Source: Nannochloropsis salina CCMP1776
Lineage: Eukaryota > Sar > Eustigmatophyceae > Eustigmatales > Monodopsidaceae
DNA: 64,000 bases
Direction of reading: 5' to 3'
Assembly: GCA_004565275.1 (NCBI GenBank)
Contig: SDOX01000017.1
Span: forward strand, 477,898 to 541,897
Made by a program: the position numbers and the translations under genes. The notes beneath the pieces were generated by a model, which worked only from the letters and a program-made list of their open reading frames with translations, did not search any database and had not been told where the DNA came from. Of the stretch, positions 1-9,289 are shown piece after piece; position 1 is the first letter of the stretch, and every line of letters begins with the position of its first letter.

Positions 1-2
1 CT

Positions 3-452
3 CCCTCCGCCTCCCAATCCCCGCCCCTTCGAGGCAACAAGGGACTTGTGCCGCCGGCCTCCGACAATGATCCGTTCGGGCTCTTTCACGAGGCCCCTCC
101 CTCGTCCTCCACCACCTCCTCCTTCTCAAAGGCCCCAGCGAGCGTGTCTGGGAACAGCAGTGCGCCCCACGCGACGACGGGCAGCAGCCACCCCGCGGCT
201 CGCGGCCATCCACCGCACTCTACTACAGGGCCACAGGGAATGTCTGGAAAAAGCAAGGTAGCTGCAGGAATGGCCGCTGGTGGGAAAGGAGATTTACTAG
301 ATTTTGATGCCTTTGGCAGCCAACCGCCGGCTCCTTCAGTGCCACCCATGAGGGGAGTGCCTCCCATGCGTGGAGTGAGTCCACCGCAGCAGCCACAGCA
401 GCGGCAGACGGGCTACCCTTCCTCGTCCAATGCGACCGAGGGATGGATGTAA
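3..452 (+). CDS. 3' end of a putative epsin/ENTH-ANTH type clathrin adaptor (partial)
   Basis: The frame is open to the left edge, so only the C-terminal tail (about 149 residues) is present; the GTG at 48 is just a codon. No folded domain is visible. The tail is rich in Ser, Pro, Thr and Gln and carries two short endocytic motifs: a DPF motif (in SDNDPFGLF), the classic AP-2 appendage ligand, and a clathrin-box-like LLDFD (in GDLLDFDAFG). A PPMRGV motif is repeated (VPPMRGVPPMRGVSPP). Unstructured tails with DPF and clathrin-box motifs are typical of epsins and related ENTH/ANTH adaptors, hence the call. The diagnostic ENTH/ANTH domain lies outside the window, so the family is inferred from motifs alone. 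The gene converges on the minus-strand gene ending at 965. Confidence 0.45.
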   Translation, partial: PSASQSPPLRGNKGLVPPASDNDPFGLFHEAPPSSSTTSSFSKAPASVSGNSSAPHATTGSSHPAARGHPPHSTTGPQGMSGKSKVAAGMAAGGKGDLLDFDAFGSQPPAPSVPPMRGVPPMRGVSPPQQPQQRQTGYPSSSNATEGWM

Positions 453-964
453 AGAGAGAGGTATTACTCCTAGCAGGGAGTAAAGAGGAGCCAAATAGAG
501 GGCCGCTCCCGACGTCTGAACCAAAGCAAAATAGGGACCACGAAGAACACACTTCTTTGATCGGGTTCGCAGTCATTCAACATGTTATGTAAACACGCGC
601 CTTTGTACACTGTGGCTTTGTCGTTCGTCCTCCACATTTCTCACCCTTTACTGTCCTCCTTCCTCTCCTCTGCGCATCGGGACCCTTTTCCCCCAGCACC
701 ACCCTCCGCGCTGTCTTCCCCCTCCCCCCTTTCTTGAACCGCGGGCCCTGCTTTGTCAAGCGAAGAAAGTCTTCTCCCACCCTCCCTTGTCCTCCTTCGT
801 CCTTTGACAGCCTGACTGTCCCTCCCCGGCTTCATGGGTTCGCCTCCCTTGTGCAGAGAAAATCGACCGGGCAGACCGCCCGGGGGAACGAACGTGGGAA
901 GCTCTGGGATGTCTGGCAGACGGCCCTTGGATGTCCACGCTGTGGGGTATGGTGGGATGAACGG
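453..964. other. Convergent intergenic spacer
   Basis: About 510 bp between two convergent gene ends. It is pyrimidine-rich on the plus strand (about 640-830). The frames crossing it show no family resemblance. It probably holds both 3' UTRs. Confidence 0.5.
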
Positions 965-2179
965 TCAGGGCCCCTGAAGGCAAATGCAGGCGGGGCACAT
1001 GCACACATGCGTGGAATGGTGTACTGCCACACCGCATCGAGACGGCAGGTAGAGGGGGTCGCTTTGAGAGGCACGGCTACATCCATACACACCCAGAGGA
1101 ACAAATGGTTGAAAGGCCTGAGCCCCACCTAAGACGCACGACAAGAGAGATGAAGAGCAGACAGGAAGCTTTGCCGGTTCCCAGTCCCAGACGAAATACT
1201 TACGCCGGTCACAGTCACAGCACAGATAGCAGCAAGAGATCATGCTCTGCGTCATGACTAGGGCGAGGAGGACGACAGCGATTACAGTTTGCGTGTACAC
1301 GGCCCCAAAAAAATGTTCACAGAAGGAAAAAAACGAAGGCAAGTAGCAACACGGACTGGAACTTGCCATCGTCACAGCCCCTTCAGCCCCAGAGACCCCT
1401 TCCGTCGGATCGGCCAGTACCCGCTGACGTGTCTGAGTGGCAAAAGAACTGACGGGATAAGGACATAGACTCAAATCCTCAACAGCCAGGCAGGAGGCTT
1501 CAGCGGCCAGACATAATCCTTTTCTTGTCGTGCCCCACACTGTTGGGATTATTGCTGCGGTCAGGCATACAGCAAAGCCAAAAATATTGGCGCAGTAGTA
1601 GACACCATACAGAGGGGCAGCGTGCAGGCACCGCCCTATCAACCCGATGGCGCTTGCTACCATTACATAACCCCCAGCAATCCAGCTGACACGGACCAGC
1701 ATGTCAGTCGCGGCTTCTGCACTGTAGGCGTAGGTAGGGTCGTCAAGGACCCCGTACACAGGTTCAGGTTGGATTTCCCCTTTAATGTGATGAGCATGAC
1801 CAATCAATGCGGCGGCCACTATGACTTTGAGTATTAAAACAAGTATGTCTACGATTGTTGACTTGTTCCAAGCCGCGTACTGCATCTGCCGTCGACAGCG
1901 GTCGCACGCACCAATATGTGTGGATACCTGGCAATGACAGCCTAGGAACGTTGAGGACAGGCAATGAGCAATGGGAACCGTGTCGAAACGTCGTGTGGGG
2001 GCTTGGGACCACTGGTATATAGGCGTCAGGGCGCTATGAGGATTTAATGGATCGATCGGCAGGGGCCAGCGAGCATGCGAGGTCGCGAAGAGAAATTCTA
2101 GGCAAACGGCCGAAAACACCACTAACATACGACTAATTTTTGATTTCATCGTCGCCAACATGTACACTGCCAGGCTCAT
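965..2179 (-). CDS. Tetraspanin-like multi-pass membrane protein
   Basis: A 404-residue frame with an N-terminal hydrophobic segment (about 18-34) and four further TM segments (about 107-127, 165-185, 190-213, 290-315). TM2 and TM3 are separated by a very short loop. A Cys-rich loop containing a CC pair follows, then TM4 and a Cys-rich juxtamembrane tail (CCYLCCDC). That spacing is the tetraspanin plan, but the canonical CCG motif is not clear, so the family call is tentative. A strong donor (GTAAGTAT) just after CDCDRR and a polypyrimidine acceptor (CTTAG) 75 nt later predict an in-frame intron of 75 nt, about 1122-1196 on the plus strand. Splicing would remove 25 residues without changing frame. 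An acceptor-like site before the Met at about residue 99 means the true start could lie inside the frame. It is divergent from the channel gene 122 bp away. Confidence 0.45.
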   Translation of the reverse strand: MSLAVYMLATMKSKISRMLVVFSAVCLEFLFATSHARWPLPIDPLNPHSALTPIYQWSQAPTRRFDTVPIAHCLSSTFLGCHCQVSTHIGACDRCRRQMQYAAWNKSTIVDILVLILKVIVAAALIGHAHHIKGEIQPEPVYGVLDDPTYAYSAEAATDMLVRVSWIAGGYVMVASAIGLIGRCLHAAPLYGVYYCANIFGFAVCLTAAIIPTVWGTTRKGLCLAAEASCLAVEDLSLCPYPVSSFATQTRQRVLADPTEGVSGAEGAVTMASSSPCCYLPSFFSFCEHFFGAVYTQTVIAVVLLALVMTQSMISCCYLCCDCDRRKYFVWDWEPAKLPVCSSSLLSCVLGGAQAFQPFVPLGVYGCSRASQSDPLYLPSRCGVAVHHSTHVCMCPACICLQGP

Positions 2180-2301
2180 CTGTTTCTCAGGGCCCTTTGC
2201 ACTTCATTACATGGAGCAGTAGTGCCAATTTGCGGTGGGACTGGCGTCAGGTCTCCTCGCCCCAAAACTCCTGACAGCGATTCACGCCTCTGAGCTCCAC
2301 T
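2180..2301. promoter_or_regulatory. Compact bidirectional promoter region
   Basis: Only 122 bp separate the two divergent start codons (2179 minus, 2302 plus), so both promoters and both 5' UTRs must share this stretch or extend into the genes. No TATA box is evident. Confidence 0.5.
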
Positions 2302-4995
2302 ATGGCAACATCACCTTTGACTCGAGGAGAACGACAGCACGAGCCAGACGGCTATTCGTATCAGTTGCATAACTTTGAAGATATTGTACAGAAGGCCGTA
2401 TTTTGTATCAAAGATGGACTGGATCGATTAATTCGATTTCATCCCGTAGTTGGAAGTCCATGGGCCAACTGGGCTCATAGGCAACGCCTTCGTACGGTAG
2501 GATATATCCTGCCGTGGCTGGCGATATGGACTCTTATATTATTAACCTTTATCGAGACACCAATGTGGTGCTTGCAGGATCCAAGCACGTGCGATCCCAG
2601 AAGCTCCCAAAGCGAACTCTATCCGCGAGTCACGTCTCGTTTCGTAGGACGAGCCCCTGCTTTGACGACCGAATTCATCGCCCTGAGCGTATTGGCCGTG
2701 GATTACATGTTGCAAATAATAGCTGAGGGACTCCTAGTCGTCACATGTCGTCCTTGGGCACGTGGGTTCTGGCATCAGATGTTGTTGGGTGCCTCTTTTT
2801 TGAGCCTTGTAATTTCTGCCTTGTTTCCCTCCCCTTGGACCTTCCGAGGAGCACCGTTTTTGCGAATACTATTCCTCGCCACCTACTCCCGCCGCCTTCG
2901 ACAAGAGATGCAACTGATTGTACGAATACTGCCACAGTTCGGGAAGGCACTTGTGTTGCTCTTATCCTTCTTCTTAGTCTACGCCATTCTCGGGCTATCT
3001 CTTTTTTCATCCACGTCCAAAAACAAGGCCGACGCGCAAGAAGCAGCCCTGTACTTCCCCAACTTTCGCGGTGCTATCACAAGTGTTTGGAATCTCTTTT
3101 TGTACTGGACGTTTCCGAACATGATGGTCCTTCGGGATCCCGAAACAGGGAAGTACTTGCCACCTAACGTCGTTCTGACCCTGTGGGTCTTTTCCTTCAT
3201 GATCATCGTCATATACTTCGTTCTCAATTTGGCGCTGGCGATTGTCGTCGACGTGTATAACGAGCAGAATAGAGAGAGAGAAAAGCGAAGAAAAATGGAT
3301 AGGCAGGTGAGCATGGCCCAGGCCTTCTCCCTCTTGGCGGTGCCTTCGGGGTTGCCGCCGCATGGAAATTCCGGTCAAGTGAAGGCATGGGCCGCAGTGG
3401 AAGATAGCTTGATGATGCCGGCAACAAACGATCCCTTTTTCCGGCCCTTGGCCTCGGTTGCACGCTCATCTCACGTTGGGGCATCGGCCTCCATGTCAAC
3501 GCCTACAGCCGTCTCTTTTCCTGCTTTGCCTTCCTCCACGGCCCCCGTCCAAGCCGTCCCTGGCCCCGTCATGCGCCAAGCCCTCCTACTACTCTCCACC
3601 TTCTCTTCCGTTCCGCGACTGACCGCGCATACCCTCGATCTCCTCCTCGTAAACCTCACAAAGGGCGATGACGGCTGGGTACGCAAAGCATCATTCATGC
3701 GACTGCCCGACCTTTTGGCTGCCGTGTCCCGCAAGCAGAACCACCAACAGCCTGGAATGCATCGCCACCACTACCATCGACGGCAGCAGAAGCACCGTCG
3801 GGATAGAACTATGGCACAAGGCGCTTATGTACATGCGGGAGCCGGAGGGGAAGAGGGTGGGGAGGACGAGGAGGAGGATGGAGGCGGGGAGGAAGAGGAG
3901 GGGGAAGGCAAAATGCGTTTCGTCGACCTGTGGTGCCCGCGGCTGGCATCTTCGCGGATATTTGCGTACGTCAGTGTCTTCGTGCAAAGCGCCTTCCTGG
4001 AGTACTTTATCGACGCCGTCATCATCGCCAACCTGGCCCTGGCGATTGCGGCCAACGGGAATGGCGCCCCTCCGTCCAGCCCGGGACCCACGCCTGCTCC
4101 CGATCCCACTTCGACGACAGTCAGGACGTTTTTCACTATGGGGGCAGATTTTCACGGAGCAGTAGAGGAGGGAGCTGCGTCCAAAGAAACGCTTTTGTCC
4201 CACAGGGATTTCAGTTTTATGGCCGCGGGCATATTTACCCTCGAAGCCCTGGCGAAGCTCTTTGTGTACGGTTGGAAGCAGTATGTGGCTTCTTACATGA
4301 ACTTGTTCGATGCCACTTTGACCTTATTGACCGTTGGGGGCGCGATATACGAGGTGGTGGGGAGCTGCGGGGGCACCGGCCATCAAGGCTCTCAATTCCA
4401 CCAACCGTTTCTCGTGTTTGAGCTGCTCCGAATCCTCCGGCTCTTTCGCGCCCTAATGGCCATCCCACAGTTTCGGTCCACAGGTCATGCCTTCTTGAAA
4501 ATCCTTCCCTCCGCCTCTTCCCTCTTCCTTAACCTTTTCGCGGTGACCTTCCTCTTTGCGGCTTGCGGCCTGGAAATCTACGGAGGCCTGGTGAACACCG
4601 ACCCCGCCCGCCCCCAACTATCGGTTCTAACTCCAACTTACTACTATGAAAATGGTCTCTTTCTATTTAATTTCAACGATCTAGGCGGGGGTTTCATTAT
4701 TCTGGTTGAGATCCTTATCGATTCCTCTTTAATCCAGCCATTCTATGAGGCTTTCGGAGCCTTGGTAGAGGGAAAAGGGACAGGAGCGCGCGTGGGTACG
4801 CTCATTTTCTTTGTACTGTACTACTGCATTGGACAGCTCGTGGTGCTCAACATTGTCGTCGCCTTTATCTTGGATGCATTTATGTATGAATCTGAGAAAG
4901 AAGAGGAGGGATTGGAAGAAAAAAGAGCTTCAAGACGGGCGATGAGGCGCCAACCAGAAGGTGGGGAATTAAGTCGTGAGGAGGGGTCGCTCTAG
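2302..4995 (+). CDS. Two-pore-channel-like voltage-gated cation channel (two 6-TM domains)
   Basis: An intronless 897-residue protein with two ion-transport repeats. Repeat I (about 60-340) has S1-S6, an S4-like segment with few charges (RILFLATYSRRLRQ), a pore helix and filter around YWTFPNMMV, and an S6 ending in a basic coiled stretch (NREREKRRK). Repeat II (about 550-875) has S4 LLRILRLFRALMAIPQFR, a pore at about 790-815 (FNDLGGGFIILVEILIDSS) and S6 VVLNIVVAFILDAF. Two repeats in one chain, and S6 residues like those of TPC proteins, support a TPC channel, which conducts Na+ or Ca2+ across endolysosomal or vacuolar membranes. The linker (about 335-545) is low-complexity, His-rich then Glu/Gly-rich, and shows no EF-hand of the kind found in plant TPC1. 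The repeat II filter reads D-S-S where TPCs usually carry V-N-N. The ATG was chosen because the frame is closed upstream. Confidence 0.8.
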   Translation: MATSPLTRGERQHEPDGYSYQLHNFEDIVQKAVFCIKDGLDRLIRFHPVVGSPWANWAHRQRLRTVGYILPWLAIWTLILLTFIETPMWCLQDPSTCDPRSSQSELYPRVTSRFVGRAPALTTEFIALSVLAVDYMLQIIAEGLLVVTCRPWARGFWHQMLLGASFLSLVISALFPSPWTFRGAPFLRILFLATYSRRLRQEMQLIVRILPQFGKALVLLLSFFLVYAILGLSLFSSTSKNKADAQEAALYFPNFRGAITSVWNLFLYWTFPNMMVLRDPETGKYLPPNVVLTLWVFSFMIIVIYFVLNLALAIVVDVYNEQNREREKRRKMDRQVSMAQAFSLLAVPSGLPPHGNSGQVKAWAAVEDSLMMPATNDPFFRPLASVARSSHVGASASMSTPTAVSFPALPSSTAPVQAVPGPVMRQALLLLSTFSSVPRLTAHTLDLLLVNLTKGDDGWVRKASFMRLPDLLAAVSRKQNHQQPGMHRHHYHRRQQKHRRDRTMAQGAYVHAGAGGEEGGEDEEEDGGGEEEEGEGKMRFVDLWCPRLASSRIFAYVSVFVQSAFLEYFIDAVIIANLALAIAANGNGAPPSSPGPTPAPDPTSTTVRTFFTMGADFHGAVEEGAASKETLLSHRDFSFMAAGIFTLEALAKLFVYGWKQYVASYMNLFDATLTLLTVGGAIYEVVGSCGGTGHQGSQFHQPFLVFELLRILRLFRALMAIPQFRSTGHAFLKILPSASSLFLNLFAVTFLFAACGLEIYGGLVNTDPARPQLSVLTPTYYYENGLFLFNFNDLGGGFIILVEILIDSSLIQPFYEAFGALVEGKGTGARVGTLIFFVLYYCIGQLVVLNIVVAFILDAFMYESEKEEEGLEEKRASRRAMRRQPEGGELSREEGSL

Positions 4996-5615
4996 CATTC
5001 GTCAGAAGAAAACGTATACGGGGATGGAAGACATGAGATTCTGGCGCGCCTTAGCTTTAGAGCAGGAAAGGTCCTTCAAGTAATTCTTATGTCTATATAA
5101 ATGTGGCAACAGTTCCAGCGTCACGCCAAAATCACGCGTCATCATAGGCTGAATAGCTCGCATTGCCTTGAGTATGAGGGATCATATTGGGAAAATTTGA
5201 CAGGAGTAAATGATGCAGCTTTGAATGGTCATGTACCGCGCATTAATGAATAAATGAAAAGAAATGGCAGACATACTCGGTGTCTGTGTCAGATTATTTA
5301 TTGTTTCACACTTGCACGTGGATAGATATCACATGCTGTGTGACCGGACATTCCTTACTCAATTACAAAGCTCAGCCAACTTCTTTCGAATCAAGGCGTT
5401 TTGCAGGCAATATATATGGTCTCCTTTGTCCTCCACACATACAAACAGGAAACACGTCCCACATATCTCCATCCTCACTCAAGTTAAATTGATGCAGAGG
5501 CAGCTTTTTTCATTTACCCATCAATCCTTGCTCCATTCGCCGCACACACAAAAACTGCCCCCATAATAGGACTGATATGTACTAAAATGAGACCCGCCAT
5601 CTGTCTCCCTTCCAT
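4996..5615. other. Convergent intergenic spacer
   Basis: About 620 AT-rich bp between the 3' ends of the channel gene and the minus-strand gene ending at 5616. No supported coding frame; expected to hold both 3' UTRs. Confidence 0.5.
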
Positions 5616-7110
5616 TCAGCCGTCTCTTCCCCGCAACTGTCGCTTGCCCCACCTAGTTGTGCTTAGCCAATCCAAAATGGGACTTGAAACACACCGAGAG
5701 GACAGGATGAAGTAGAGCACGGTGATCAAAACCAATATCCAAAAGAGGGGTCCGCCCAGGGCCGCCGGTGGAGGAGCGTAAGGTGGCGCGAACGTGGCTT
5801 CATAGCGGATGGTTTGATATCCTTTCGGGAGAGCCCGGAGGGGCGGAGGAGGGGCTTGTGGCTCGTCAGGATTCAAGGGATCCATGTTGAGGAACACCCA
5901 GTAGGTGTAGGGGAATAGGTCGGGGAGGAGCCCCTCGACCGACAAATGGTGGACTGCGGGGATTGCCCCTCTCGGGTCGCTGGAGGTGATGTTGCATGTG
6001 TACAAGCGCGCGTACGAGGACTCATCTCCGCCCTGATGGTTGAAGACATCGACGATGTTCGCGCAATTTAGGAGAGATTCGCCCTCCCCCTGCAGTGCCT
6101 CCGGTCGCGTTTGTGGCAGCGGCTGTCGTGCCCCGCGTACTTTTTGCAGCCTTCTGTCAACCGACGTGAGATCCTTGAGAATATCTCTTCTGCCGGCTAT
6201 GCTATGACTGCTTCCATTCTTGGCATCAGCATCGTCGCGGTCATCCTCACTGGGCCGACAGGGTCCATCCTCCAATGGGTCGTAAAAACCTTTCTCCCGC
6301 ATGGCAGCCACCACTTTCGGCTGTGAGGAACGTAGGTGAAGGGTGTGAGTTTCACAGAGGTAGAATACTGAATTCCACATGCATTTTATAATTTTTTGCC
6401 CTCGGTCGTCATACCTGCATGAATTCATACATGGCCGCTTGAGTCGGGAAGTAGAAGATTGAACCGACCAACAGGACCATGGTTAGTGAGGGATTGCCAC
6501 CGCTGAGGTTCGATTTCATTCCCGTCATCCTCTTTTCGGCTCTGCTAATACTCGCGGGTAGCTTACTCTTTGCATGGATTTTCTCGCCGTCTTGAGGGCT
6601 GAGAAAGTCAATGCCGTCGCCTCGAGCCGCACGCGTCGCCCCTGCCGCGGGTACTATGTCAAGATACCCTTCTTGCTCCGTCCTGAGTTCCTTAGCATCT
6701 GCAAGTTCTCCTGTTCCTGCTGGCTTCAAGTCTAATGTTGGAGTATGGGACAAATCATGAAGATGACCTTCTTCTTCCTCCTCTCCCGCAAAGACAAAGC
6801 TTAGGTGTGCTGTCCTGGCGTTTTGTCCGAAGCCCCCAGACTGGAAGGAAATATGGATGCACGAATTAAGATTGCCTTGCACGGCCATGGGCACCGCCGA
6901 GCAGTTTATAAAGACAGGCAATGGCATGCAAGGCGTCAATGTGATTGTTTGGGTCGCTGGCAATGGTGGAGAGGCTGAAAAGTGACGGAGCGTTGTCTGT
7001 TTCGATGGCGATGATGCCACGCGGCGAGATAAAGCTACGAAAAGAAGACATGCACGTATTATTTTTGTCAATCGTGACTGTTTCAACCTCTGGTATCTGT
7101 AGCCGTACAT
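5616..7110 (-). CDS. Unidentified two-TM membrane protein, spliced; 5' end unresolved
   Basis: Two exons are well supported: 6415-6840 (acceptor CCTTCCAG, donor CAG|GTATGA) and 5616-6320 (acceptor CCTCACAG). They join in phase to give 376 residues, from SGGFGQNART to the stop. This part has an acidic stretch (AGEEEEEG), a TM segment (about LTMVLLVGSIFYFPTQAAMY), a long loop with a potential N-glycosylation site (CNITSS), and a C-terminal TM (PLFWILVLITVLYFILSS) followed by a basic tail. The layout suggests a single lumenal domain between two TM anchors. Upstream coding appears to continue to about 7034 (acceptor CTTTTCGTAG), in the frame containing RGIIAIETDNAPSLF, but I could not find a donor that joins it cleanly. 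No family recognised. Confidence 0.5.
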
Positions 7111-9289
7111 TCTACTTGTTTTTTGGAAGGTAGAGGTAAATAGCGGGGATAAGATGAAAGGTAAAGAGTAATCGATATGGGCCTTGCCGTGCCCAAGAGC
7201 CGTTAGTGCTGAAATCTATGTGCTGGTCGACCAAAGTGAGCGACCGGTCGTAGAGGGCGACGCGCAAAGAGGATCTCAGCATACCCTATGTTTTGAGTCG
7301 TCCAAAGGTACATTGTAGTGAGGGTCTTTTGATCTTTAGCCCGCTAGTCACGTAAACTCAGAGGGGTTGAATCGCCGAAGTCCCGAGGGCCGAGAGGAAC
7401 ATGGAACGGACTGAATTGAACTGGACTCATACGAGGGACACGCTAGAAATAGAGGCCGCGGTATTGTTCACTTTTCGAGAAGTACGTGACAAAATTTAGG
7501 GATACCGCGAGATGCTTTTGGTCTCTGAGAATATGCACGTATCCCTGTAGCAAGAGAATGTCCAAGTTCACTCAATGTCAAGAAAAGTGAAGGGGGTAAC
7601 TGTTGGGGTATTTCATACATTTACCGTCATCCTGCTATCCTCACTAAATTGCATTTCAGGTCAGTAGGGAACGTACATTGGAATGGCATTGCCAAGAAAG
7701 CTACATACCAAGGAGGGGCAAATCACATGTAATTAAAAATGTACATGTCGACACCACCACTTGATCACAAGAAGTTCCCCAGGGACAGTTGCCGAGAAAC
7801 AGATGAGTAATTTCGACATCATCGGTCAGCATCGAAAATTATTCCTCAACTTTGAGCGCCACATGACTTTCGTCAAGGTACATGCAAGTTTTAAGAGCAT
7901 ACAGGTAATTTTCGACTATACCTAAGATAATTAGGTCGGCCTTTGTTCAAGATTACAAGCTAGCAGCGCGATGACACGACATGGGCAGAGCTGCAATTTG
8001 TGAATATGCCTCGCTAAGTCAACAGTAACAGCATGCTTTCAATTTAGGATCTCTTTCTCGTACAATTATCATAATGCAGCACAAAGTTCAAGACCGCGAA
8101 ACACTAAACCTTCAGACTCACAACAAGCACCCGAGCTTGGCAGCAATTCTTGATCTAACTTCCCGCAAAGCGGTCACTACGAAGGCGTCACACGCCGGAG
8201 CGGTACATTACATGAGGACGCTTATTTATGCCCTCAGGCGAGTAAGAGAGCGAGGTTTTCATCTGTAGTAATGAAGATGCACTCTAGTGTGTCTTTACCG
8301 CAGGGATCTAGCAACAGAAAATTGCAAACCCATGTCACGGTGTGTTGTCCGAGAAAGTATTGCTCTTAATTGCTCTCTTTTATAAACCCCCGTAGGCTAC
8401 TGACAAGCATGCCGTTTTGGGATGAATCTGGGCCGCGATGCTCAGGTTTGACAAGCAAATGTATATTTCTACAGGCTTATCTTTGCTTCCTCATTAAATT
8501 CTCCTTATTTATTTTTCGCGATAAATTTAGGGATCCTCCGCTATGTCTCGTATCAAAGGAAACCTCACACGTCCTTTGTAAAATCACAGTTGAGAGCGTT
8601 GCGAGCCATTTGTTTTCCTTTTTCAAAATTGATTGATGAAAACGCTAAAACTTCGATTTGATGTAAATTTATTAAAACTTCATTGCAGTATGGCATTAAT
8701 TATCATGCTCTTATACACAATAATAAAAGGGCATATTCCGATTTGTACTTCCCGTCGCCATTTCTTACTCCTCTTCTTATCTCACTGTCGGGCCGCCTCG
8801 TGCTACCCCCCTCGGACAGGGGATCTCTCTCCTCCACGTTCACAAAAAGGTTTGCAAAGGTCGACACCAGCCATCTTTGGCGTTAACCAGCCGACAACAG
8901 CATGTACAAAAAAAAGCTTCTTAGGCACGCCTGATGTCAAGGTCTTTGCCCAAGCAAAGACGTGTGACAGGCCTTTGCGCCATTTCTCCCTCCCTGCCGG
9001 GCGAGGCTCTCGGCCCCTATCAGCTGTCGCCCTCTCGCAGCAAATTTGAAGCAGAAAATTCCGTCCGAGGCAAACATTTGCACGCGGAACAGATGGAGGC
9101 ACATCAAATTGAAAGATAGGTTTGAGGAGGATGGACAGGCTGTGGTGTTTTTTATAAGCAATCCTATTACACCTATACGTACACAGCGGCCGACCAGGAG
9201 CACAAGGCGACACGAAATTGTCAAAGTCCCCTCGAACGTTGCTCTGCTTGAAGCCGGCGTACACAAGCCTTACAACGCACCACATCAAC
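7111..9289. other. Long AT-rich intergenic region
   Basis: About 2.2 kb, markedly AT-richer than the coding DNA. Frames at 8074-8268, 8633-9049 and 8803-9321 (minus) have no recognisable domain, biased composition or matching splice sites, and I do not support them as genes. It presumably holds the promoter and 5' UTR of the dioxygenase gene and the 5' end of the minus-strand gene to the left. Confidence 0.45.
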
